Source: Piezodorus guildinii
Lineage: Eukaryota; Arthropoda; Insecta; Hemiptera; Pentatomidae
DNA length: 64,000 nucleotides
Assembly (NCBI GenBank): GCA_023052935.1
Contig: CM041292.1
Location: forward strand, 116,618,936 to 116,682,935
Direction of reading: 5' to 3'
Shown here: positions 9,850 through 19,650 of the stretch, piece after piece
How positions within the stretch are numbered: position 1 is the stretch's first letter
Layout of the letters: every line of letters starts with the position of its first letter
Notes under the pieces: generated by a model
What the model saw: the letters and a program-made list of their open reading frames with translations, nothing else
What the model was told of the DNA's origin: nothing
Database searches by the model: none
Program-made: the position numbers and the translations under genes

Positions 9850-10535
9850 TCTTAATGGCTTTTACAAATATTTATTCTAATGATACAGTGATAAAGAAAG
9901 CCCAAGCCAATGCTTCGATGCTAAAATGTGTAAATAAAAGCGTGGTTCTTGTTCGGACACCATCGCATGTAGGATAAAAGGGAATGAGAAAGCAGACCAA
10001 GCAGCCAAAGAGGTACAGAAATCAGCCCGATATTTACAAAATCTGATATATGCGCTTATCGAAAAAACCAAGCTACAATGACATGGGCCAAGCTTTGGGA
10101 AAATACAGAAGAGCCGAATAAGTTAAGAAGTATCCAAACCGATGTTCAACCGTGGAAGAGCGCCAATAGTGTCAACAGACGAGAAAGAGTTGTCATTACT
10201 CGATTAGCAAACAGGGCACACGCGACTGACCCACGGATACCTTATAGAGAAAAGCACACCTCCGAGCTGTGAGAACTGCAACCAGCGACTGACCATCTGC
10301 CACGTCTTTGAGGACTGCCCACTCTACTACAAACTATTTCCAGACAGAAAATATTCAAAGAAACCTCAAGAGGATGCTAGATGACAACACTAACACGATT
10401 AGAAAAACAATTGAGTTTCTGAAAACATTTAATTTGTTTAAAAAAATTTAGTGAAATTTGTATATAGATAGGAAAGGGCGATAAAGATCCCAGATGTTTT
10501 GTGCCCATAAATAAAATAACCTAACCTAACCTATG
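9850..10535 (+). pseudogene. I-clade LINE 3' end: RNase H, CCHC finger, telomere-like tail
   Basis: The frame near 9955 reads RTPSHVG, a stop, then KGNEKADQAAKE, the RNase H C-terminal signature with an in-frame nonsense codon where Ile usually stands. An open stretch at 10078-10272 gives the linker (W.KLWENTEEPNKLRSIQ.., then RRERVVITRLANRAH). After a frameshift it encodes PSCENCNQRLTICHVFEDCP, an intact C-x2-C-x8-H-x4-C finger. The 3' UTR (10450-10512) ends in AATAAAATAACCTAACCTAA, giving about three CCTAA units at 10518-10533. It is 5'-truncated. Clade assignment follows from RNase H plus the downstream finger. Confidence 0.7.
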
Positions 10536-10539
10536 GTAT

Positions 10540-10960
10540 ATCTTAATAAACTTTACTTATTAGTGTCTTATCTTACTTTCGATATGACGAAATAGGCGAT
10601 CGAAGAGGACATGAGTACTTAATGAGAGATGAGATATCACGGTAATATTTTGTCTCCTTATTTTGTACATCGGGCATATTACACTCTCTTTCTTGCTTTC
10701 ATCAAACGAAACCTCTTCGATACAAATGCTGCTATGCATTGTATTAGGTAGGGAGGAGGAGCCCATGTTGAAAATTATAAGTGAGCGAGGAGTATTGAAA
10801 CCGATAGGTAATCGGGTTGGAAATATAATATGTTTTTTCTGAGCACTGTCTATGTACTTGCAAGTAAAGCCAGTCTGAAGGGCGAGTGCTTTACCGTACG
10901 TTGCTGTGAACGCCATTGCTAAGGAATAAGATAATTACCAAAAACTTAAGAAAAAATAAT
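10540..10960. other. Unassigned DNA
   Basis: A minus-strand open frame of 118 codons (10560-10916) is the longest unexplained one in this area. It lacks a recognised domain, signal peptide or splice context and is not called as a gene. Confidence 0.3.
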
Positions 10961-10964
10961 TAAG

Positions 10965-11060
10965 AGCTCACGCTTCGGTGCCGGAGGGCTTTTAACTCTG
11001 GCATATATCCCTCGTCTTCACTCCCTTGCGAAAACTCCGTATAGCCTAACATTACGAGGT
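10965..11060. repeat. Short GC-rich dispersed repeat (copy 2)
   Basis: Related to 6335-6430: both have a CGGTGCCGG-GGG.CTT core followed by AACTC..GGCAT and a CCC-rich segment. Possibly a SINE fragment. Confidence 0.5.
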
Positions 11061-12820
11061 AGGGATGAAAAACAGAATTAGTATTACGTTATTTTGTCTT
11101 TTATCTTCTTTTTCTCTATATTTTTTTTCTCGCCCAACAATGTTTCTTCCCTACCTTCTCATTACTACACCCGGATCTTAATTCTATCTTAGTTAGAGAT
11201 AAATGTAATTATAAAACTATATACAAAAAAACATCTGAAAGATTGTTACGTAACTAACAGTTCTACAAAAATGTTATAAGTTCTGTATTTCGTTCAACCG
11301 TTAGTTTTCACCTCAACATAAGGTTACATACTTTACAGAGTCTATGAATAGCCCAGAAAAGTCCCCTGACCTAGTTTTGAACAAATAATTATCTGCGACA
11401 GCTGGATTCGAGGTCGGATCTAGGAATTCAGTAAATTGTTTATTGTGTTACAACACCTTATCATAATAATACAATGATAGAAATAAACTTACAAAAAAAA
11501 AAAAAAAAAAATCTGTGTCGTTCACTTTCCACAAGTTTGGACATGCATATTAAAATGAATGCGGTGTGATTAGTAATCTCATAATGATGATTTTTAGCTC
11601 GGATTCTCCTCGGATATAATTTATTTCTACCTGATTCTTTAATTACGAATGTTAGCAATGAATCAGTTTCTATGTTTATCAACAGCCCTTTTTTTGCTTA
11701 AAATTACGTATACTTAATCGATAATAAATTAATGCATTTGTTTTTACTAAAATTATAATTATTTAGGCGATATATCTTTGGCCGCTCTACAAAAGAAGTC
11801 TTTGATACATTTTTAAATTTATTTAATAATATCGCACATATATTTAATTATGTTTGAAAGATATATCGCACAAATATGGAACTAAAAGAAAACATAGGAT
11901 AATGATGAGCTAATATAATTATTTAATTGTTTACAGATGTCCGGTTACATTCGATAGACATACACTGAATATAAATATAATATATTCTTTCAATTATTAA
12001 CATAAAGTGTAAGGATTGAAAAAGAGAAAGGAAAAAAAATCGGGAACAGAGACTACAAATACTTCTTTTTAAATAAAAATAGTCCATTTTTGTTTTAAGA
12101 AATAGAGATAGTAGAACTATAGAGCAGATTTAGGGGAGGGTGAGAGTTGAAGAGGCTGGTGTAGGTTCCATTATTCAAGTTAGGAGCTGACGGCCGAGTA
12201 AGTGGATTGGTTGTTGGATCCGGAGATCCCTCAGTGTCAAACCGAAGCAGAGCTCCATCCGACCATCTACCTCTGCCCTTCATACTTCACTCACCCCAAC
12301 ACCCATTTTTCCAGTATCAATCCTCTTCCTAATGCTGTTAGTTTCTTGATTGCAAAAAAAGGATTCTTGTCTGGAAAGATAGGGAACGTGCCTTTGGCAT
12401 GACAGTGACTGCTGGACTACTGAGATATTTATGGCAGATTTTAGGAGTCTTACCAAGTTAAAAAAAAAAACTCGAAGTTATTAATTAAGGAACAAAAACA
12501 TATCATGGTCCTATAGAATACGCTATTATCACTTGTGTATTAGAGTTAAGGTGTTAGTATTAGATACTTATTAAATACTGTAGTACTTTAAAAAATCTAT
12601 TTCCTTCACCTGTCAACTGAAATGGGACTATCGCCCTAATCCGCGAGCTTGGCTTTCGTCCTTTTAAATTTTCCCTGTTTAATAGGATCTTAATTAATAT
12701 CCTCACATGTTATCTTCACAGTTTATCCTTATGATCTGCAAGTACACTCCTAAAAGCTAAATGTAACATTCATTGTGTCGTTACGAGTTCATTATATATC
12801 TGTGTACTAAAGAATACTTT
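11061..12820. other. Unassigned DNA
   Basis: AT-rich unique sequence with an A run at 11493-11510. A GC-richer patch at about 12120-12300 has short open frames on both strands and no recognisable domain. Confidence 0.35.
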
Positions 12821-12832
12821 ATTTAACATTCT

Positions 12833-13223
12833 CAGATCCTCCACTCATGTACGGTATGTTTGTGGCTACAGCGCCCTAACTCGGCCTCCACTGGCTCAGA
12901 CCAGTGATGCGGATGAGAAAGAGGCGCTGGGATCTCTTTAGCAATTGTATATATTGTATATAGTTATGATTGTGTGTAAGATGTTTATTTATTTGCCAAC
13001 TTTTTATTTATCTCAATAATAGGTTTTTGTTTCGATTTGTTTTGTTTTTTTATTTATTATTATTATTTTATTGTATATATATGAATTTATTTATGTTCTA
13101 TTTTATGTAATTTGACTATTATTATTATTTTCTGTATGTATAGTATGAATGTGGTCTCTTATCAATATTATTATTGTTCATTTTGTAACAAATTGTAATA
13201 TATCTCAATAAAAAAAAAAAAAA
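12833..13223 (+). mobile_element. 5'-truncated Jockey element, 3' UTR only, with target duplication
   Basis: Matches the 3' UTR of the Jockey family at 18.0-24.3 kb, best the 23885-24300 copy: CCACTCATGTACGGTATGTT, GCGCCCTAACTCGGCCTCCA, then TTATTTATTTGCCAAC, TGTAATTTGACT and CAATAAAAAAAA. It is flanked by exact TTAACATTCT copies (12823-12832 and 13224-13233), a 10-bp target duplication. It carries the conserved 3' hairpin (about 12878-12935) but no ORF. It is a clean 5'-truncated retrotransposition. Confidence 0.85.
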
Positions 13224-13224
13224 T

Positions 13225-14340
13225 TAACATTCTACCGTTTTTTCAGGAAATGCGATTTTTGAAAGTAGAGAAATTGTAAATCTCTGCTTAAAACCTAACA
13301 TGACGGCGAGATTGCTTCTGCTCCTATGTACAGTGAGCTTCTAACAGTGGTTCTAATGCCTTAAAGATTGAAATTTACTAGACCCAAATTTATTTATTTC
13401 GTAAACAAAGGGATAACTGTGTTTGGTGAGTAGATATTTCGTCGTGAGGACATAGCAAGTGGTTTTCCTTATTGATTTGTAATCAATGGCATGTCAAGAG
13501 TCTCCGGGACGCTTCAACTGGGTGGATGGTCCACCTTATGGTCATGACGTTTCGCAAGAAAACCACCAAGACAGCAAGACATTTTAGGACCTAGTAACCC
13601 GTGAGGACATAAGGCTTTCAAACGAGACCAGGCAGTGGGGAAGAATTTTTTTTAAATGAAAAAAACCTTTTCAATTCCTTTTAACATAATTCCAAATCCT
13701 AAATCCAATTATTTTTATCCTATTATTAGCATATATAATATTAAACTTAAGCACATATTCAATTTCTTAAAAACTTCTTTTTTTTTTCCCTTCCTTCTTT
13801 TAGCCTTTCATATTTTTAGAACCAGAAATAAGCACCTACTAAAATAACTTCGGAAGAAGCTATAAATAGACTATATGATTGATTGGGTAACACTGGCGCA
13901 ATACCCAACTAAATAAATAAAATAGAGAATCTTTTAAGACCATCATTTTAACCATTAAACCATAATTAAAATTAATTACAATAGAATAGTAATTTTAAAG
14001 TTACAACAATAAGTATTATTTTGGAACTCGGGCTATATATGGTAGCACCAAAACTAAAAAAAAGAGGCAACTCGACGGATGGCTCACCTCCATTGTCTTG
14101 CAAGCATTAATTTTATGAAGTATCTATTATAATTATTTTGTATATTATGTAAGAAAAAAACTTTTATTTATTCATTCATATAAGTCCTTATTACAAATTA
14201 TTACACAAAGGTTGATTATTTGAAAATATCTATATTAGGGTTTAAAAATTAACATAGCTGTTTGCAGACAATTAACTTATATGTATAGCATTAAATTAAT
14301 CAAAGAAAAATGGCTAATTATCACCTCTGTGTTTAAAATA
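13225..14340. other. Unassigned DNA
   Basis: No gene recognised. 13430-13640 is GC-richer and contains a short frame starting ATGGCATGTCAAGAGTCTCC that stops after about 33 codons. The remainder is AT-rich. Confidence 0.35.
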
Positions 14341-14342
14341 CT

Positions 14343-14592
14343 TTTTTTCTGTTTTTTTAATCTGCTAGGAGAATGCGCCCGCGTTTCGCGAACGAATTTT
14401 ATTGTGTAGGGTCATCACTTCCTACACCTATTTTTGTGAATGGCCATAAGTTGGATGACGGGTCTCACATACCTGGGAGAGAGGCTGTGAGTGAATCCCT
14501 ATTAATAAGGTGCTTAAAAAAGTCCGAGCTTCGAACTCACTACCTCTGGCGTGGAAGACTAGCGCTAGGCACTTAGCCACGGACTCCCCAAT
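14343..14592 (-). mobile_element. tRNA-derived SINE (minus strand)
   Basis: On the minus strand the head reads GGGGAGTCCGTGGCTAAGTG. It includes an A-box-like TGGCTAAGTGCC and, about 45 bp on, GAGTTCGAAGCTC, which forms a T-arm (GAG/CTC around TTCGAAG) and serves as a B box. TCCG near the head can pair with CGGA after the T-arm, as in a tRNA acceptor. The body runs to an A-rich tail at about 14343-14366. No clear target duplication was found. Confidence 0.65.
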
Positions 14593-14699
14593 ATATATTT
14601 TTGGTATTCATAAATTAAAAAAAAAATCTTTATTCCGGTTCTACGTATTTTAAAACATAAGACCTCAAATCTTGAGAGGGGTGGGTTATTTTATTATTT

Positions 14700-14740
14700 T
14701 TTGGTCGATTACAAAGGTTCATTATTGATAATAAACCAAT
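14700..14740 (+). repeat. Short dispersed repeat shared with 44430-44460
   Basis: TCGATTACAAAGGTTCATTA is present at both places, the second directly at the edge of the inverted satellite array. It may be the terminus of a common mobile element. Confidence 0.5.
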
Positions 14741-14924
14741 AATAATAAACCAAAATATAGGTGGTGAAAAGGAATTGATAATGTCATTCATAACCCATTT
14801 ACTGATTACTATAATACTTTTATATCCACTAGAAGATGAAACAGTAGCAGATATCGGTTTACAACTGTTTCATTACTTTATTTCCAGAAGTGCTATCATT
14901 TATTTTTTTCATCCCGGCCACAAT

Positions 14925-15440
14925 TCCAAAATAAGGCGAGTTAAAGTGGCATTATTGCCAGCAGTAAAAAGAGCATTGCTCCTGGAGGGGCCGCTAGGCA
15001 ATAAAGGGAGGAGAGTTGGCTGGGATATAATAACAGTAAACAACGCTCTTCGGGGAAACTGCAAAGAAAACAATTTCTCATATTAAGTAGTCCTCCCCCA
15101 GGCCCGTCTTTTCTTCCGGAATTAAATAAAGACAGTTTAGGAGGTGGATCCTTACATAAAGTGTGTAATTTTTATTTCGGCCCCCTCCCTTAGGGAAGTT
15201 TTGGAGGGGGGTAAGAAGTTAACTCCAAGTTATGCAGGTTCGAACAACACCTACAATTTAGCTAAGTAATTTCCCCTTCTCGGATAGGCTCATTTCTTTT
15301 TCTAACCCGCGGGGTTTAAAGAAAGAGTTTTTATTACCTAATTTGGTAACGAGGATCCTTTAACTATTCTTCCCTCCTGGCTATTTCCGTGGGGGTAATT
15401 CGCAGAGGAAACAAGAGAACTGAACGAACAAGAGGGGTAG
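14925..15440. other. GC-richer island, no gene recognised
   Basis: Balanced composition with G and C runs (for example CGGCCCCCTCCCTTAGGG near 15180). An open frame at 14775-15086 (103 codons) has no recognised domain. No repeat counterpart was seen in this window. Confidence 0.35.
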
Positions 15441-15576
15441 GATGGGTAAATTAAAAATCTGGTGCGGGCAACACACGACTTTCACTTACCTCGATTTTTA
15501 AAATCAATGAAAGAATTTTCAAATACAGTCAGAGATAAAAATACGTGAAACTATTAAGGAATTAAATTGAATTTAT

Positions 15577-15848
15577 GGGATCACTTGTAGCTGGGTGGCT
15601 AGCGCAACAGCCTCCCATGCTAAAGGTCACGGGTTCAATCCCCAGGTGGTCCTAGGATTTTTTAATGGGAGTAAAAAATCCTTAGTTACGCCGTCCTTCG
15701 GAGGGGACGTTAAAAGGTGGTCCCGAGCCTGTGCGATGTCAGGTAATCCTAATAAAACCTGGATAGGCAAAATTTAGGACTCCCACTGTAGCATCGTCCG
15801 ATTAGCCATAGTAGCAAAAAGTGACGTTAAATAAATAAACAAACAATA
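15577..15848 (+). mobile_element. tRNA-derived SINE, full-looking, inside a HINE copy
   Basis: The head TAGCTGGGTGGCTAGCGCAA resembles an A box and is followed by GGGTTCAATCCCC, a good B box (GGTTCAAnCC). The body ends in GTTAAATAAATAAACAAAC. TGAATTTAT flanks both ends (15568-15576 and 15849-15857), a 9-bp target duplication. The interrupted HINE sequence resumes right after the second copy. A shortened minus-strand relative is at 63317-63436, sharing CCACTGTAGCAT and the same tail. Family unnamed here. Confidence 0.85.
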
Positions 15849-16266
15849 TGAATTTATATAGAAACATGTGTTTTATTGAAAAATCTATTATATTATTATC
15901 TAAAATAATCAGTTGGCTTTATCTTCTTCTCATCACTCTCTATTAAATTTTAAAAGCTTTTGCATGAGATGATATTTTTCTAAAATCTTTAGCTTTCCAA
16001 CGGTATATCATACATGTATATTACTTCTCTTATGTTCAAAACCGAAAAATTGCATTAAAAAAATATTTTTTCTGTTTTCTCCTTTAGTTGGGTATCAAAT
16101 TTATTCAATTTATATATTTACATGTTTTTCATCACCGTTAACAAGACAATCTAGTTATTATTATTGAATCTACAAAATTAAAGGTACTTTAGGGGAAGAA
16201 ATTTTAAAATATCGGCATTGAAGCCCTGTCAGACCATTTTTATTCAAATAAAGCCTACATGATATT

Positions 16267-16423
16267 ACGGCACACAGCCACTCTCCTCCACGAAGTAATG
16301 CCTAACGGTGGTCCCGTGGAGGGTGAGAAACAGGTGTAGGGAGGTTGGTTTTAGTGGGTAGAAATCCTACACACGGATAGGTACGGGCCTATCCGCGTCT
16401 TTTGAAGATTTCCACCTACCCTC

Positions 16424-16458
<35 letters not shown>
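16267..16458 (+). mobile_element. Structured retroelement 3' end with 33-nt poly(A)
   Basis: A GC-rich 160-bp segment ends in an A run (16426-16458). It folds well on paper: CTCCTCCACG pairs with CGTGGAGGG, GTGTAGG with CCTACAC, and CGGATAGG with CCTATCCG. This suggests a SINE or the structured 3' UTR of a 5'-truncated LINE. A short CACACAG occurs near both edges but lies in CA-repeat context, so it is not a secure target duplication. Confidence 0.6.
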
Positions 16459-16459
<1 letters not shown>

Positions 16460-16469
16460 ACACACACAG
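16459..16469. repeat. Short (CA)n inside HINE
   Basis: The contracted counterpart of the CA/TG microsatellite found at the same place in every longer HINE copy. Confidence 0.7.
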
Positions 16470-16772
16470 ACCTTTTTGCGGGACTTGGTTATTTTGACTC
16501 AGGGGACCCTAAAACGTGTATTTCCGTTGAAAACTGGAATTCGAAAATTTTCACGATCGCAATACTTCCCCTTACTATATATAGTTAGTGAAAGTAAAAT
16601 TACTCTCTCATAGCAGCATAACAGAACTGTCTAATACCGATTGAACTAGTAATTATAATAATACGAATACATTTAAAAAATGGTTTTACTTTATATATTT
16701 ACACGTTAATTAGGATTAATAAATTATGTCACAATTCCTACACAAATTTATTTCATCACAATTTTATTTCGG

Positions 16773-16808
16773 GTCAACGTTTCGGGGCTCATTCCCCATC
16801 TTCAAGAC
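16773..16808 (-). ncRNA. Hammerhead-like motif, variant core
   Basis: On the minus strand: CTTGAAGA, GGGG, a short loop, CCCC, GAAACGTTGAC. The GAAA box and the GGGG/CCCC stem II are intact. The CUGANGA box has a U in place of the first C, a position that contributes to the catalytic core, so the copy may be inactive. A related copy is at 26764-26799. Confidence 0.45.
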
Positions 16809-16968
16809 TCAATGTCAGGAAAAAGGATTTCTTTTATTTATCGTCTTATTATCCATTTTTACAATTTTGTCAAATTTCAATTAAATAAAAATCATTGAAA
16901 ATATTCAATGTGTTCAGTGTGTATTCATCTGATTTTTATGTCACTCCACATGTTCATTTTAACTTGAT

Positions 16969-17080
16969 TTCAATAAGGTACTATATCTGTTCTAGGAAAA
17001 TTTACAGGAAGCTCGAAACTCTCATTATTATATGAAACTAGCTAATTTGATTCTTTTCGTATTAAAATCTAGAATTGTTT
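16969..17080 (+). mobile_element. MITE, left part (split by later insertions)
   Basis: Matches the left half of the complete MITE at 61918-62308: GGTACTATATCTGTTCTAGG, TTACAGGAAGC, ACTAGCTAATTTG, TTAAAATCTAGAATT. The outer inverted end is partly eroded. The element resumes at 17987-18010 and again at 24300-24490, so all DNA between was inserted into it. Confidence 0.8.
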
Positions 17081-17986
17081 TTACTTTCACATGCCTATAT
17101 ATGAAATATATAGTAAGGGAAAGTATTGCAATCGTGAAAATTTTCAAATTCCAGTTTTCACCGGAAATACACGTTTTAGGGTCCCCTTAGTCCAAACGAC
17201 CAAGTCCCGCAAAAAGGTATGTGTGTATATTTAGTAAGCCTAGTGCAAAAATGAAATGTGGCACGAAACTGAAATTTTATATTTGAGACAACTGTATGCT
17301 CGAGATGTTCCAGCAACATTTTCACTACAATCGGCTGATCGGAAGTGATACTTTATACCATGCCTTTCCACCTTTTTACGATCAACTCAAAAAACGGCTA
17401 TAACGAATTTTATTAAAATCACTATATACCGTTGTAAAATTTGATATGATATAAGTTTCATTCATTGATTGAAATAGTCTGACAGGGCTTAAATGGCTTA
17501 TTTTTGTATTTTATTTCTCTAAAGTACGTTTAATTTTGTACTTCCTAAAAGATGAACCGCATCATCTTATGAGGATTGACGAATAACAGGTTAATATACA
17601 AGTTGAACGAATTTCAGTACCAACTAGTACAAGAGCGAAAATATTTTTTTAATATAATTTTTGTTTAGGGTATAATAAGAAAAGTAATAAAACGTATAAT
17701 ATACCGTTGGAAAGATTGAGATTTCAGAAAAAACATTATCTTATACACATAGTTGTAAAAAGTAATGTTAAGTTACGAACAGAGCATAAACTTATGACTG
17801 ATATTATACGTAACAATTTAATATAGTTATATTATTTAATCTAAATCATATGTTTCCTACAAAACTGAACACAATTTTTATTTAAATTAACATAAAAATG
17901 CTTTTAAAATTTTAAGTTTTTGTAATAGTTTTTAAATTGATATTAACAGATAGGGTATGTGAAAGTCGTGTGTTGCACGCCCAAGA
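17081..17986 (-). mobile_element. HINE repeat, nearly full length, minus strand (copy 4)
   Basis: Runs from TTACTTTCAC (family 3' end on the minus strand) to GTGAAAGTCGTGTGTTGC and CACGCCCAAG (family 5' end). The CA microsatellite is reduced to GTGTGTATAT near 17221. The 3' palindrome is altered to CTATATATGAAATATATAG. ATTGTTTT occurs at both junctions (about 17074-17081 and 17987-17994), a possible 8-bp duplication, and the flanks belong to the MITE split by this insertion. Confidence 0.8.
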
Positions 17987-18010
17987 TTGTTTTGCTATAT
18001 TAATAACATC

Positions 18011-18333
18011 GAGAATCAGCTGATGCGCTCGATGATAACAGTCATACGTTACATCGTCTCTCAGATTTTTGCTTTTTTCGGTAGGAATTCGCTTGAATTC
18101 AGTCTGGAGAATATCACTAAACCTCAGGAATACTACGGCAGTGAATATTGGTGAAATTTCGGTAAGCAAAGTTATAATTTACTTTGTACAATCACGAAAA
18201 AGTGAAAGGAGGGTCACTGATCAGCTGATTGCCGCTAGCTCGGCAAGCTCGGGCTTGCTTTTCGTTAACTTATCTTTCTTTTATCTTTAATTCTTATCTC
18301 ATTATTTATTTATTATTATTATTGTCTTAATCA
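18011..18333 (+). promoter_or_regulatory. 5' UTR with presumed internal promoter
   Basis: The GC content is higher than in the flanks, and it contains two CAGCTGAT-type motifs (18016-18024 and about 18220-18228). Jockey-like elements carry a TATA-less pol II promoter inside their 5' UTR; that this segment acts so is inference. The start position depends on the target-duplication reading. Confidence 0.4.
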
Positions 18334-19650
18334 ATGAGATATTTTCATCAAGTCATGTCATCAAAGTCTGCAAGTAAAAGATCTAGATCTGTAGGTTCTA
18401 ACTCGTCTCCTACAAAACAGAGACCCCGCCGTGAACAAAATAAAAAAATAATTCCACCAGCGACCGCGTCAGCTACCTCATTAGGATCTGAACCACAGCC
18501 CAGCACATCATCACAAGGAATAACTGATGAATCCCCGTTTTTTACACCGAATCCATTTGAAATCCTCCAAAATGAAAAAGAAACCATGGAATCTTCTCCT
18601 ATACCCAGGGAACCACTACCTCCACCAATATTTGTTAAAAATATTAAAAATTTTAAACTGATGTGTGCGCATTTAAACAAAGTAACTGATCCTAATAGTT
18701 ATTATTGTATAAGTAGAACCAATGATACTAAAATATCTCCGACTACTGCTGAAACCTACAGAAAGATTGTAAAATATCTGACTGAGACCAAAGCTGACTT
18801 TCATACTTATCAGCTGCGCCAGGAGAGAGCATTAAGGGTCGTAATCAGAAACCTACATTCCTCAACACCCGTTGAAGCTATCAAAGAAGAACTGACAGAA
18901 TTAGGATTCCAAGTGAGGCAAGTCACCAACGTTCTAAAAGATAAAAGTCCACTGCCTCTATTCTTCGTGGACTTGGAACCATCAGCAGGAGTCGAAAAAA
19001 TCTATGACCTCAGTAGACTGTACTATACCCGTGTAAAAGTTGAAAAACCTTACACAAAGAGGGAAATAGTTCAGTGTCATAACTGTCAGGCATATGGACA
19101 TACCAAAAGTTATTGCCATCACATACCACGCTGCGTGAAATGCGGTGAACAGCATAAAACAGAAGAATGTACAAGATCAAGATCTACACCCGCTGTATGT
19201 GCTCTGTGCCTCAAGGACCACCCGGCTAACTACAAGGGATGTGAAATCTACAAGAAACTCAGAACCAGATACCAAAAACCTCAGGATCCGAATGAAACAG
19301 CTGTACCAACCAGAAGCAGAAGAGAACCATCTAAAACTGTAAATTCTAACGTATCATTTGCCCACTTGCTTGGAGGTGGAAACCAGAATCATGAAGTCGA
19401 GGCACTGCCGGAACAACTTTTTCCTCAACTTTCTCAATCTATTGTACAGCAATCTATCCCTCAAAGTTTACCTACTCTTCAAAAAACTCCTCAACATCAA
19501 ATTTCTCATATCCCTTCTCCATCAAATGTCACAGACCTTACCAGTCTCATGACATCCTTCATCTCCGAAATCAAATCCCTCGTTATGCCTCTAATATCAC
19601 TCCTTACGAACCTTGTATCAAATCTCATTCCTGCCTTACAAAAACCATAA
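18334..19650 (+). CDS. Jockey ORF1, gag-like zinc-knuckle protein
   Basis: 438 codons. The N-terminal 85 residues are low-complexity (Ser, Pro, Lys/Arg rich). A central region (about 85-245) ends with VEKPYTKREIVQC, as in Jockey gag-like proteins. Three Cys/His knuckles follow at about 248-305: CHNCQAYGHTKSYC, then CVKCGEQHKTEEC, then a CALC..H..C type. The tail is Gln/Pro rich with a hydrophobic end (SLVMPLISLLTNLVSNLIP). The family role is to bind element RNA and form the RNP; that is known for the family, not shown here. A second Met at residue 8 (18355) is an alternative start. The TAA stop abuts the ORF2 ATG. Confidence 0.85.
   Translation: MRYFHQVMSSKSASKRSRSVGSNSSPTKQRPRREQNKKIIPPATASATSLGSEPQPSTSSQGITDESPFFTPNPFEILQNEKETMESSPIPREPLPPPIFVKNIKNFKLMCAHLNKVTDPNSYYCISRTNDTKISPTTAETYRKIVKYLTETKADFHTYQLRQERALRVVIRNLHSSTPVEAIKEELTELGFQVRQVTNVLKDKSPLPLFFVDLEPSAGVEKIYDLSRLYYTRVKVEKPYTKREIVQCHNCQAYGHTKSYCHHIPRCVKCGEQHKTEECTRSRSTPAVCALCLKDHPANYKGCEIYKKLRTRYQKPQDPNETAVPTRSRREPSKTVNSNVSFAHLLGGGNQNHEVEALPEQLFPQLSQSIVQQSIPQSLPTLQKTPQHQISHIPSPSNVTDLTSLMTSFISEIKSLVMPLISLLTNLVSNLIPALQKP

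Larger units (their letters stand above)
15457..16598 (+). mobile_element. HINE repeat with two insertions (copy 3)
   Basis: Begins ATCTGGTGCGGGCAACACAC at 15457 and ends with the family 3' palindrome CTTACTATATATAGTTAG and GTGAAAGTAA (to about 16598). It is interrupted by a SINE (15577-15848) and by a poly(A)-tailed insert (about 16267-16458) that replaces roughly 230 bp before the CA microsatellite. The remaining parts align with the intact copy at 25600-26516. No coding capacity. Confidence 0.8.

Noticed and set aside
10560..10916. 118-codon minus-strand open frame as a gene
   Set aside because: No domain, splice context or repeat match; length is possible by chance and the residue pattern is unremarkable.
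14494..14588. Functional tRNA gene on the minus strand
   Set aside because: A and B boxes are present, but the acceptor and anticodon arms do not form a complete tRNA, and an A-tailed body follows; it fits a SINE.
14775..15086. 103-codon plus-strand open frame as a gene
   Set aside because: No recognisable motif; it spans a composition change and looks accidental.
18348..18680. 110-codon minus-strand frame opposite Jockey ORF1
   Set aside because: It is antisense to the low-complexity N-terminus of ORF1, which has strong independent support.
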